Shown here: positions 50,332 to 58,538 of the stretch, piece by piece
How positions within the stretch are numbered: the stretch's first letter is position 1
How the letters are laid out: every line of letters begins with the position of its first letter
Assembly (NCBI GenBank): GCA_007751255.1
Contig: CP036296.1
Coordinates: forward strand, 2,914,001-2,978,000
Direction of reading: 5' to 3'
DNA length: 64,000 bases
Origin: Engelhardtia mirabilis
GTDB taxonomy: Bacteria > Planctomycetota > UBA1135 > GCA-002686595
Notes under the pieces: model-generated
Told to the model about the DNA's origin: nothing
The model's database searches: none
The model's input: the letters and a program-made list of their open reading frames with translations, nothing else
Position numbers and translations under genes: made by a program

Positions 50332-51713
50332 ACGACGACCTCACCGCCACCACCCTCGGGGACCCCGCCGCAGTCCCCCTCGTGCCCGCAGCGACCCCGA
50401 CGGTCGCGACGGGTGCACGGCGCTTTCGCACCGTCGGCGTGGTCGGGCTCGGCTACGTGGGCCTGCCCCTGGCCGGCGCCTTCCTCGAGGCCGAGCGGCG
50501 TGTGTTGGGCTTCGACGTGGACGCCGAGCGGGTCGCGATGCTGGCGGCCGGCGGCTCCTACCTCGAGCACCTCAACCCGCGCACCTGGCGCGGCGGCGAG
50601 CCCGGTGGCCTCGAGGCCACCTGCGACCTGTCGCGCGTGGCCGAGTGCGATGCGGTGTGCCTGTGCTTGCCGACGCCGCTCGACGCCGAGGGTCGCCCGG
50701 ACCTGGGTCCGCTCGAGCGCGCGGCCCGCGCCCTTGCGCCGCACCTGCGCGCGGGACAGCTCGTGGTGCTGCACTCGACCACCTGGCCGGGGACGACCCG
50801 CGAGGTCCTGGCGCCGCTGTTGGCCGGCGATCGCCTCCAACTCGGATCGCAGCTCCTGGTGGCCTACAGCCCCGAGCGCGAGGACCCTGGCCGCGACGTG
50901 CGCACGCGGCGCATCCCGCGTCTGGTGGGCGGCCTGTGCGAGGCCTCCGGCGACGCGGCCGAGGACCTGTTGAGCCTGGCCGTCGAGCGCGTGCACCGCG
51001 TGGCCCGGGCCGAGATCGCCGAGGCCGCCAAGCTGCACGAGAACGTCTACCGCGCCGTGAACATCGCCCTCGTCGACGAGTTGGCCGAGCTCTACCGCGC
51101 CCTGGGCCTCGACCCCCGCGCGGTGATCGACGCGGCCGCCACCAAGCCCTTCGGGTTCGAGGCCTTCCGCCCGGGCCCCGGCCCCGGCGGCCATTGCATC
51201 CCGGTCGATCCGCGCTACCTGACCTGGGCTGCGGCGCGGGTGGGGGCGCGCTCGGAGCTGCTCGACCGCTCCATCGCCCGCAATGCCTCGACGCCCCTGC
51301 GCGTGGCCGCGCGCGTCGGTGAAGCCCTCGAAGCGCGCGGCCGCTCCCTGGTCGGCGCGCGGGTGCTTCTGCTCGGCGTCGCCTACAAGGCGGACGTGGG
51401 GGACGCGCGCTGCTCGCCGGCCCTGCCCCTGGCCGGCGCCTTGCACGCGGCGGGGGCCCAGGTGGTCTGGTGCGATCCCCACGTGCAGCGCCTGCCCGCC
51501 GGCGAGCACCACGGCCTGCCGCAGACCCTGGTCGACAGCCGCCCCGTGCCCCTGGACCGGGCCGAGGTCGAGAGCGCCGACGCGATCGTGATCGTGACCG
51601 ACCACCGGGCCCTGGATCTGGACCTGATCGCGGGACACGCCCGTCTCGTGATCGACACCCGCGGCGCCCTGCGCGGATACGCCCTGCCGCCCGAGCGTTA
51701 CGTCCCGGCCTGA
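50325..51713 (+). CDS. UDP-sugar dehydrogenase (UDP-Glc/UDP-GlcNAc 6-dehydrogenase family)
   Basis: 462 residues from a GTG at 50325. NAD-binding VGVVGLGYVGLPLAGAFLEA, CLPTPLDAEGRPDLGPL and YSPEREDPG are present; the central domain has KLHENVYRAVNIALVDELAEL with the catalytic Lys/Asn, and FRPGPGPGGHCIPVDPRYL holds the catalytic Cys. The PEREDPG and HCIPVDP forms suit the UDP-N-acetylglucosamine/mannosamine 6-dehydrogenases (WbpA, WbpO, WecC) that make uronic acids; the exact sugar is uncertain. It precedes asnB, a natural partner if the uronic acid is amidated. Separated from asnB by a hairpin. Confidence 0.9.
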   Translation: MTDDDLTATTLGDPAAVPLVPAATPTVATGARRFRTVGVVGLGYVGLPLAGAFLEAERRVLGFDVDAERVAMLAAGGSYLEHLNPRTWRGGEPGGLEATCDLSRVAECDAVCLCLPTPLDAEGRPDLGPLERAARALAPHLRAGQLVVLHSTTWPGTTREVLAPLLAGDRLQLGSQLLVAYSPEREDPGRDVRTRRIPRLVGGLCEASGDAAEDLLSLAVERVHRVARAEIAEAAKLHENVYRAVNIALVDELAELYRALGLDPRAVIDAAATKPFGFEAFRPGPGPGGHCIPVDPRYLTWAAARVGARSELLDRSIARNASTPLRVAARVGEALEARGRSLVGARVLLLGVAYKADVGDARCSPALPLAGALHAAGAQVVWCDPHVQRLPAGEHHGLPQTLVDSRPVPLDRAEVESADAIVIVTDHRALDLDLIAGHARLVIDTRGALRGYALPPERYVPA

Positions 51714-51724
51714 TCCGGTCGATC

Positions 51725-51766
51725 CATGGAAGTCGACCCTCCCTCGGGGGAGGGGACGCTTCCATG
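51725..51766 (+). promoter_or_regulatory. hairpin enclosing the asnB start codon
   Basis: An outer stem of eight base pairs (51725-51732 with 51759-51766) and an inner stem CCCTCCC/GGGAGGG (51737-51743 with 51748-51754) with a TCGG loop. The 3' side contains GGGGGAGGGG (possible Shine-Dalgarno) and the ATG at 51764-51766. It may limit asnB translation or end transcripts from the upstream dehydrogenase. Confidence 0.6.
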
Positions 51767-53611
51767 TGTGGCATCGCAGCCTTCTTCGCCTGGTCCCAGG
51801 CGGCCGACTCCATCGACCCCGGTGAGGTCGAGCGCGTCACCGACGCCATGGCCGTCCGTGGGCCGGACGGTCGCGGAGTCTGGATCGGCCGCGATCGGCG
51901 CGTGGCTCTGGGTCACCGGCGCCTGGCGATCCAGGACCTCGACCCGCGCGCCGGCCAACCCATGGCCTCGGGCGACGGGCGCCTGCGCCTGGCCTACAAC
52001 GGCGAGCTCTACGGCTTCCACGAAGACCGCGCCGCGTTGGAGGTGGAGGGTCACCACTTCGACACCACCTCGGACACCGAGGTGCTGCTGGCCCTGCTGG
52101 CGCGCGACGGGGAAGCGGCCCTGCCGCGGCTGCGCGGCATGTACGCCTTCGCCCTGTGGGACGAGCGCCGCGGCGCGCTGCTGCTCGCGCGCGACCCCTA
52201 CGGGATCAAGCCCCTCTACTTCGCCGAGAAGAACGGCGTGCTGCGCGCCGCGTCCCAGGTCAAGGCCCTGCGCGCGGGCGGCGCGATCGACGGAGCCGTC
52301 GACGACGCCGGCCTGGCGGGCTTCTACCTGACCGGGAGCGTGCCCGAGCCCTTCACGCTGTTCCGCGAGATCCACGCCCTGCCCGCGGGGCAGGCCCTGT
52401 GGGTCGACGAGCGCGGCGTGCGCGGGCCGCGGGTCTTCTACAGCGTGGCCAGCACCCTGGCCCAGGCCGTCGCCGCCGATCCCGCGCCGAGGGCCGAAGT
52501 CGCCGAGCGCGAGGTGGTCGACGCCCTGCGCGACAGCGTGCGCCGCCACCTGATCGCCGACGTGCCGGTGGGGCTGTTCCTGTCGGCGGGGATCGATTCC
52601 GGTGCCCTGCTCGGTCTCGCCAGCGAGGTCACCGGCGAGCCCCTGCGGACGGTGACCCTGGCCTTCGACGAGTACCGCGGCACGACCGACGACGAGTCGC
52701 CCCTGGCCGAGCGGGTCGCCGCCCACTACGGCGCGCGGCATTCGACCCAGGTGCTGACCCGCGCGGACTTCCGGGCGGCTCTGCCCGAGCTGGTGGGCGC
52801 CATGGACCAGCCGTCCATCGACGGCGTGAACACCTGGTGCGTGTCGCGCGCGGCCTCCCAGGCCGGGCTGACCGTGGCCCTCTCCGGGCTCGGCGGCGAC
52901 GAGCTCTTCGGCGGCTATCCGGCCTTCCGCCAGGTGCCGCGCTCGGTGGCGAGCCTGGGCCTGCCCAGCCGCATCCCCGGCCTCGGTCGCCTCTCGCGCG
53001 CGGTGCTCGCGGCGCTGTTGCCCTCGGGCCTGTCGCCCAAGTTGGCGGGGCTGCTCGAGTACGGCGGCGAATGGGCCGGCGCGTACCTGTTGCGTCGCGG
53101 CCTCTTCCTGCCCTGGGAGCTGCCGGCGCTGATGGGGACCGAACGCGCGCGCGCGGGCCTCGAGCGCCTGGCGCCCCTCGAGAACATCGGTGCGGCCCTG
53201 GATCCCGATCCCGGCGGCGCCTTCGCCCGCGTGGTGTCGCTGGAGTCGAGCCTCTACATGCGGAACCAGTTGCTGCGAGACACCGATTGGGCGTCGATGG
53301 CGCACAGCCTGGAGGTGCGCGTACCTCTGGTCGACACCGAGCTGCTCGAGCGCGTGGCGCCCCTGATCGCGGCGCGGGCCATTCGGCCGGGCAAGGCCTT
53401 CCTCGGGCGCAGCCCGCGGCGCGCCCTGCCGAAGGAGATCACCGATCGACCCAAGAGCGGTTTCACCGTCCCGATCGCGCGCTGGCTCGAGGACGAGCCC
53501 GAGCTCGACGTCTGGCGGCGCCTGCCGCAGCTCGCTCGCCCGGGCTGTCCCTGGGCGCGACGCTGGGCCTACACCGTGGCCAGCATGGAGGTCGAGCCGT
53601 GGGCGGCGTGA
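51764..53611 (+). CDS. asnB: asparagine synthetase B-type glutamine amidotransferase
   Basis: 615 residues. The N-terminal glutaminase domain starts MCGIAAFFAW, so Cys2 becomes the catalytic N-terminus; it continues with GHRRLAIQDLDPRAGQPM and LAYNGELYGF. The synthetase domain has the PP-loop LSAGIDSGALLGLAS, and the substrate part ALSGLGGDELFGGYPAFR and DTDWASMAHSLEVRVPLVDTELLE. The plain role would be asparagine synthesis, but in O-antigen and capsule clusters this family (WbpS-like) amidates uronic acids; the UDP-sugar dehydrogenase just upstream makes that the preferred reading. Its 3' end overlaps the polymerase gene by 13 bases. Confidence 0.9.
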   Translation: MCGIAAFFAWSQAADSIDPGEVERVTDAMAVRGPDGRGVWIGRDRRVALGHRRLAIQDLDPRAGQPMASGDGRLRLAYNGELYGFHEDRAALEVEGHHFDTTSDTEVLLALLARDGEAALPRLRGMYAFALWDERRGALLLARDPYGIKPLYFAEKNGVLRAASQVKALRAGGAIDGAVDDAGLAGFYLTGSVPEPFTLFREIHALPAGQALWVDERGVRGPRVFYSVASTLAQAVAADPAPRAEVAEREVVDALRDSVRRHLIADVPVGLFLSAGIDSGALLGLASEVTGEPLRTVTLAFDEYRGTTDDESPLAERVAAHYGARHSTQVLTRADFRAALPELVGAMDQPSIDGVNTWCVSRAASQAGLTVALSGLGGDELFGGYPAFRQVPRSVASLGLPSRIPGLGRLSRAVLAALLPSGLSPKLAGLLEYGGEWAGAYLLRRGLFLPWELPALMGTERARAGLERLAPLENIGAALDPDPGGAFARVVSLESSLYMRNQLLRDTDWASMAHSLEVRVPLVDTELLERVAPLIAARAIRPGKAFLGRSPRRALPKEITDRPKSGFTVPIARWLEDEPELDVWRRLPQLARPGCPWARRWAYTVASMEVEPWAA

Positions 53612-55113
53612 GTCTCACCGTTGGCGCCGATCGGGCCAGCGACCCGTCGCGCCGCCGCGGTGGCGTGCCCCTGTGGTTCGTCGCGGCAGTCGCGGGTTGC
53701 ATCTGGGCCATCGCCCGGCGCGACTTCGGGGCCGAGGGCTACTTCGTTCCGTGGCTCGGCTCGGCCGTGGTGCTGCTCGGTCTCTCACCCGCCCTGGTCC
53801 GCGACCTGCGTCGTCGGCACGGCCAGGCGGTGCGACCGATCCCCTTCGTGCCGCTGATCGGCGTGATCTTCGCCGTCTACTACGGGCTGCCGGTGCTGAT
53901 CTCCGACCGCGTCACCGGCCTGCAGTTGGAGGCCGAGGTCTGGTCGATCCACAAGGCCCTGAGCCTGGCGCTGATCGGGTGGGCCGCGGTGCTCGCCGGT
54001 TATCTGGTCAGCGCCCTGTCGGTGCGCCGCGTCCGGCCCCTCAACGTCGACTGGGACCCGGCGCGCGCGCGCCGGTTGGCGCTGCTCCTGATCCCGATCG
54101 GGCTGGTCGCCGCCGGCGCCCACCGACTGGTCGACCTGCCGCCGAGCATCGCCCAACCGATGCGCCTGGCCTCCTCGCTGCTCCCGGTCGGAATCGGCAT
54201 CGCGATCCTCCAGGGCCGGCGCGGGCAGATCTCGCGCGGGATCTACCTGTTCGCCTGGCTGGTGCTGGTGCCGACCTGGCTCGCGATGGAGCTCTCGGGC
54301 GGACTGCTGGGCGCCGTGGTCGTCGGCGGCCTTCTGGTCTGCATGTTGATCTGGGGCACGGGCGGTCGCATCCCGCTGTGGCTCTTCGTGGTGGGGGCGA
54401 TCACGATCATCTCCCTGCGGGCCGGCGCGCGCGACTACCGCCGAATGATGAACAACGACGAGCACCTGCTCGCGTCGAACCCGATCGAGCGCGCGGGCCA
54501 GTTGGTGGCCCTGTCCTTCTCGGCCATGCCGAACCAGGGTATGGGGGAGCGCTTCGAGAAGATCGCCGACCGCTTCAGCCAGTTGGTGCCCTTCGCCTAC
54601 GTGATCGAGCGCACGCCGGCCGCGATTCCGCACTGGGGCGGGGAGACCTACGCATCCCTGCCGAGCACGTTCATCCCCCGCTTCCTGTGGCCCGACAAGC
54701 CGGTGAAGGACGTGGGCCAGCGCTTCGGTCACCGCTACGGGATCATCGACGCCAGCGACCACTCGACGTCGATCAACCTGCCGCAGCTCGTCGAGTGCTA
54801 CGCCAACTTCGGGGCCATCGGCGTTCTACTGGGGATGTTCACCCTGGGCGCCGGCTATCGGTTCCTGGACCAGCTCCTGAACGGTGTGGCTGCCTCCGAC
54901 GCCAGCGTGCTCGTGGCCGCGGTCGTGTTCAGCTCGATGGCGAACATCGAGACCGACCTGTCCATGGTCTTCGGACTGGTGCTCCAGACCCTGGTCGTGG
55001 TCTTCATCGTGCTGCGCTTGGCCCAGCGCGATCCCGAGGGCTCGCGGTTGCCAAACCAATCGTTGCAGCCGCAGTCTGGATCCGCGGTCGTCGGCGCCGG
55101 GGGCGGCGCGTGA
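53599..55113 (+). CDS. O-antigen/oligosaccharide repeat-unit polymerase (Wzy-like) membrane protein
   Basis: 504 residues with about ten or more hydrophobic helices (for example WLGSAVVLLGLSPALV, PLIGVIFAVYYGLPVLI, ALIGWAAVLAGYLVSAL, GIYLFAWLVLVPTWLAM, LLGAVVVGGLLVCMLIWG). The large periplasmic loop holds AIPHWGGETYASLPSTFIPRFLWPDKP, a pattern common in O-antigen polymerases of this type, then VECYANFGAIGVLLGMFTLG. The GTG at 53599 has GGAGG seven bases before it and overlaps asnB by 13 bases; a GTG at 53608 would give the usual 4-base overlap, but its spacing is wrong. Sequence-level polymerase families are diverse, so Wzy is assigned from topology, motifs and context. Confidence 0.8.
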   Translation: MGGVSLTVGADRASDPSRRRGGVPLWFVAAVAGCIWAIARRDFGAEGYFVPWLGSAVVLLGLSPALVRDLRRRHGQAVRPIPFVPLIGVIFAVYYGLPVLISDRVTGLQLEAEVWSIHKALSLALIGWAAVLAGYLVSALSVRRVRPLNVDWDPARARRLALLLIPIGLVAAGAHRLVDLPPSIAQPMRLASSLLPVGIGIAILQGRRGQISRGIYLFAWLVLVPTWLAMELSGGLLGAVVVGGLLVCMLIWGTGGRIPLWLFVVGAITIISLRAGARDYRRMMNNDEHLLASNPIERAGQLVALSFSAMPNQGMGERFEKIADRFSQLVPFAYVIERTPAAIPHWGGETYASLPSTFIPRFLWPDKPVKDVGQRFGHRYGIIDASDHSTSINLPQLVECYANFGAIGVLLGMFTLGAGYRFLDQLLNGVAASDASVLVAAVVFSSMANIETDLSMVFGLVLQTLVVVFIVLRLAQRDPEGSRLPNQSLQPQSGSAVVGAGGGA

Positions 55114-56282
55114 AGATCCTCCAGGTCGTCCCCAGCTACCTGCCCGGGGTGCGCTACGGCGGACCGATCCGTTCTGTCCATGGACTATCGCGCGCGCTGG
55201 TGGAGCGGGGTCACGAGGTCAGTGTCTTCACCACTGACCGCGACGAGGGTGAGCGTTTGGACGTGCCCCTCGGGCGGCCGGTGGAGATCGACGGGGTCCG
55301 TGTGCGCTACTTCGAGGTGCGCGGACCGACGCGCCTGCGCTGGTCGCCGCCCATGGGGCGCGCGCTGCGGCAGGAGATCGAGTCCTTCGACCTGGTCCAC
55401 ACCCACGGGTTGTTCCACTGGCCCGGGACGGCGGCCGCGCGCGTCGCGCGCCAGAGTGGGACGCCCTACGTGATCGCGCCCCGCGGCATGTTGATCCGCG
55501 ACATGCTCCTGCGCCGTGGCAAGCACCGCAAGCGCGCCTGGCTGGGCCTGATCGAGCGGGAGAACCTGGAAGGCGCCGCGGCCCTGCACCTGACGGCTGA
55601 ACTGGAGCGCGAGCAGCTCCCGGATCTCGGTTACCCCCTTCCGGCGAGCTTCGTGCTGGAGAACGGCGTGGAACCCCTCACGGCTCCCGACCGCGGCGCC
55701 GTGCGCGAGGACGTGGCGAGTCTGATCGACTCGCCGCGGCGGCTGGTGCTGTTCCTCGGCCGTCTGAACTGGAAGAAGGGGCTCGATCGTTTGGTCGCCT
55801 CCGTCCCCGCCTGGCCCGACGACGTGCACCTGGTCATCGCCGGCCCCGACGACGGCGCCGAGGCCGGACTGCGGCGCCTGTTGGCCCGACTCGGTCTGGC
55901 GGGCCGCGTGACCCTGACCGGCGCCGTCAGCGGCGACACCCGCGCGGCGCTCCTGACCAGCGCCGAGCTCTTGGTGCTGCCCTCCTACAGCGAGAACTTC
56001 GGCAACGTCGTGCTCGAGGCCTGGTCCGCGGGCACGGCCACTGCGGTGACCCCGGAGGTCGGCGCCGCCGCCCTCGTGGCCGAAGTGGGGGCCGGTGCGG
56101 TCGTGGACGGCGGCCAACTCGCCCGCGACCTGACCGACCTCCTGGGTCGTCCCGGCCTGCTCGAATCGATGGGCCTGGCCGGCAAGCGAGCCGCGAGCGA
56201 GCGCTACTCCTGGCGAGCGATCGCGGAGCGCGCCGAGGGCGAGTTCAAGTCGCTCGCCGGCCGCCTGCGCGCGGCGGTCTGA
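55110..56282 (+). CDS. glycosyltransferase family 4
   Basis: 390 residues. It begins at a GTG that overlaps the polymerase stop by four bases (GTGA), a sign of translational coupling. The N-terminal half KILQVVPSYLPGVRYGGPIRSVHGLSRALVERGHEVSVFTTD, VHTHGLFHWPGTAAARVAR and YVIAPRGMLIRDMLLRRGKHRK is typical of GT4. The C-terminal donor domain has LVLFLGRLNWKKGLDRLVASV, LVIAGPDDGAEAGLRRLLARLGL, and PSYSENFGNVVLEAWSAGTATAVTPEVGA with the E-x7-E pattern. Retaining transfer is expected; sugar unknown. It ends the co-oriented run asnB-polymerase-GT. Confidence 0.92.
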   Translation: MKILQVVPSYLPGVRYGGPIRSVHGLSRALVERGHEVSVFTTDRDEGERLDVPLGRPVEIDGVRVRYFEVRGPTRLRWSPPMGRALRQEIESFDLVHTHGLFHWPGTAAARVARQSGTPYVIAPRGMLIRDMLLRRGKHRKRAWLGLIERENLEGAAALHLTAELEREQLPDLGYPLPASFVLENGVEPLTAPDRGAVREDVASLIDSPRRLVLFLGRLNWKKGLDRLVASVPAWPDDVHLVIAGPDDGAEAGLRRLLARLGLAGRVTLTGAVSGDTRAALLTSAELLVLPSYSENFGNVVLEAWSAGTATAVTPEVGAAALVAEVGAGAVVDGGQLARDLTDLLGRPGLLESMGLAGKRAASERYSWRAIAERAEGEFKSLAGRLRAAV

Positions 56283-56350
56283 CAGTCGGGGCCGGGCGAG
56301 ATCGTGTGAAAGGGCCGACGCGGCTCCCGGCACCGAGTGCGATCGGGACT

Positions 56351-56368
56351 CGATCCTCGCTAGGATCG
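56351..56368. terminator. small hairpin between the GT4 and PEP-hydrolase-like genes
   Basis: CGATCCT (56351-56357) and AGGATCG (56362-56368) with a CGCT loop. It lies 69 bases after the GT4 stop and 44 bases before the next start. Terminator or 5' leader structure cannot be told apart. Confidence 0.35.
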
Positions 56369-56411
56369 GCAGCCCCGCGACCGCCCCCCGACCCGACTCT
56401 TCCCTACGAAC

Positions 56412-57275
56412 GTGATCGTCCCCCGCACCTCCCGCGCCGAGATCCTCGCCAAGCTCCGGGCCAAGATCGACGCCCGCATCCCCGTCCTGATCTCCAGCGC
56501 CGGCAGCGGCCTGGTGGCCAAGCTCCTGGAGGAGGCCGGGGTCGACTGCATCAACACCTTCTCGGGCGCACGCCTGCGCGCCAACGGCATGGGCACCATG
56601 TCGATGATGTGGCCGATCCTGGACTCCAACGAGCAGGTCCTGCGCTACACCCGCGAGGACATCATGCCGGCCATCCGCGGGGACGCGTTCATCTGCGCCT
56701 GTCTGAACGCCAACGACCCCCTGCGCGACATGCGCACGGTGCTCGAGGACTGCCGTCGCATGGGCGTCGAGTCCGTCTCGAACATCAGCCCCTCGATCTC
56801 CTACGTGGACAAGGGCTCGGAGATCCGCCGGGTATTGGAGAGCGCCGGGGTCACCCTTCAGAACGAGATCGACATGCTGGCCCTGGCCCAGGAGCTGGAG
56901 ATGGTCTCGATCGGCCTGGCCTTCGACATCGAGGACAGCCTGAAGATCGTCGAACAGGCGCGGCCGGACGTCTTCTGCTTCCACGCCGGCACGACCAAGG
57001 GCGGACGCACCGGCTACGACTCGGGCGAGACCATCGAGCAAACCGCCGCGCGCACCGAGGAGGCCTACCGCGCGATCCGCGCGGTGCACCCCGAGGTGAT
57101 CCTGATCGCCCACGGGGCGGCGTTCGAGACGCCGGCGGACGGGCAGTTCATCCTTGACCACACCAGCGGCCACGGGATCTGGACGGGTTCGTCCACCGAG
57201 CGCCTGCCGATCGAGCGCGCCGTCTCCGCCGCCGCCGCCGAGTTCCGCGCCCTGCGCTTCACCGAGAAGGCCTGA
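56412..57275 (+). CDS. TIM-barrel protein of the PEP hydrolase-like family (PF09370 type)
   Basis: 287 residues from a GTG at 56412. It starts with a helix, then VLISSAGSGLVAKLLEEAGVDCINTFSGARLRANGMGTMSMMWPILDSNEQV, then CFHAGTTKGGRTGYDSGETIEQTA and ILIAHGAAFETPADGQF(I)L.., all characteristic of the family that in plants and fungi is fused to a UPF0261 domain (Tm-1 protein). The following gene, three bases away, encodes exactly that UPF0261 partner, so the two are a split Tm-1-like pair. The reaction is not established; PEP-mutase-like barrel chemistry is possible. Confidence 0.85.
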   Translation: MIVPRTSRAEILAKLRAKIDARIPVLISSAGSGLVAKLLEEAGVDCINTFSGARLRANGMGTMSMMWPILDSNEQVLRYTREDIMPAIRGDAFICACLNANDPLRDMRTVLEDCRRMGVESVSNISPSISYVDKGSEIRRVLESAGVTLQNEIDMLALAQELEMVSIGLAFDIEDSLKIVEQARPDVFCFHAGTTKGGRTGYDSGETIEQTAARTEEAYRAIRAVHPEVILIAHGAAFETPADGQFILDHTSGHGIWTGSSTERLPIERAVSAAAAEFRALRFTEKA

Positions 57276-57278
57276 GCC

Positions 57279-58502
57279 ATGAGCACCAAGACCATCGCGA
57301 TCCTGGCTACCCTCGACACCAAGGCCGAGGAGGCCGCTTGGGTCAAGGATCGCATCGAGGCCCTGGGCGGCAAGGCGCTGCTGATCGACTTGGGAGTCGT
57401 GGGGCAACCGGGCATCGCTCCCGACGTGAGCCGGGAAGAGGTGGCGGAGGCGGGTGGCAAGCCCCTGGCCCAGCTGCTCGCGAGTCCCACGCGCCAGGAG
57501 GCCTCGCCGGTGATGATCGCCGGCGCCACCAAGCTGCTCCTGGCCAAGGTCGAGGCCGGCGACGTCCACGGCGTGCTCGGCATGGGCGGCACCCAGGGCA
57601 CCTCCAACGGCTGCGCGATCCTCCAGGCCCTGCCCTACGGCTTGCCGAAGGTGATGGTCTCGACGGTCGCGTCGGGGGACACGTCGTCCTTCGTCGGCAT
57701 CAAGGACATCGCCATGTTCCCCGCGGTGGGGGACCTGCTCGGGCTCAACCCCTTCACGCGCCGCATCCTCGCCAACGCCGCCGGCGCCGTGTGGGGCATG
57801 GCCCAGGTCGAGTCGGTGCCGGTCGCGCCGAAGGGCGACAAGCCCCTGATCGGCATGACCAATCTCGGCGTGTTGACGGAGGGCGCCATGCACGCCGTCG
57901 AGCGTTTCCGCGAACGCGGCTACGAGGTGATCGTCTTCCACGCCGTCGGCGCCGGCGGCCTTGCCATGGAGCAGATGATGAAAGAAGGCATCATCGGCGC
58001 GGTGTTCGACTACGCCCTGGGCGAGATCTCCGACGAGCTGTTCCACGGCCTGCGCGCCGCGAACTCCGAGCGCCTCACCGTTGCCGCGTCCCTGGGCCTG
58101 CCCCAGGTCCTGTGCCCCGGCGGCGCCGAACACATCGGCCTCCTGGTCGAGCCCAACCAAGTCCCCGAGGCCTGGAAGGACCACCAGGTCGTCTTCCACA
58201 ACCCGATCATCCTCGCGCCCAGGCTCAGCACCGAGCAGTGGTGCCAGGTCGCCCGCGAGATCGGCAAGCGCCTCCAAGGGGTGACCGGCAAGACCGTGAT
58301 GATGCTGCCCCACAAGGGCACCAGCCGCTACGGCATCGACGGTGGGCCCCTGTGCGACCACGCGAGCGACGAGGTCTTCTTCGCCGCTCTGCGGGAAGCC
58401 CTGCCCGGGTCGGTCGAAGTCATCGACCGCAACCTGGCTGCCGAGGATCCCGATTTCGTGGACGAGGCAGTGGACCGCCTGATCGGCCTGGTCGAGGGCT
58501 GA
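57279..58502 (+). CDS. UPF0261/Tm-1-like ATP-binding domain protein
   Basis: 407 residues. It begins KTIAILATLDTKAEEAAWVKDRIEALGGKALLIDLGVVG and carries GVLGMGGTQGTSNGCAILQALPYGLPKVMVSTVASGDTSSFVGIKDIAMF, typical of UPF0261; LTEGAMHAVERFRERGYEVIVFHAVGAGGLAMEQMM and LPHKGTSRYG continue the family pattern. In tomato the homologous N-terminal domain of Tm-1 binds ATP. It follows the PEP-hydrolase-like gene with a three-base gap, so both are translated together and probably form a complex. Biochemical role not known. It converges with a beta-propeller gene 36 bases away. Confidence 0.9.
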   Translation: MSTKTIAILATLDTKAEEAAWVKDRIEALGGKALLIDLGVVGQPGIAPDVSREEVAEAGGKPLAQLLASPTRQEASPVMIAGATKLLLAKVEAGDVHGVLGMGGTQGTSNGCAILQALPYGLPKVMVSTVASGDTSSFVGIKDIAMFPAVGDLLGLNPFTRRILANAAGAVWGMAQVESVPVAPKGDKPLIGMTNLGVLTEGAMHAVERFRERGYEVIVFHAVGAGGLAMEQMMKEGIIGAVFDYALGEISDELFHGLRAANSERLTVAASLGLPQVLCPGGAEHIGLLVEPNQVPEAWKDHQVVFHNPIILAPRLSTEQWCQVAREIGKRLQGVTGKTVMMLPHKGTSRYGIDGGPLCDHASDEVFFAALREALPGSVEVIDRNLAAEDPDFVDEAVDRLIGLVEG

Positions 58503-58538
58503 ACGACTCGGCCGCAGACGCTTCCAGAGTGGGAGCTG

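Noticed and set aside
52156..53598. Plus-strand frame extending the polymerase gene upstream through asnB
   Set aside because: This part is Arg-rich and overlaps asnB; the GGAGG before GTG 53599 fixes the polymerase start.
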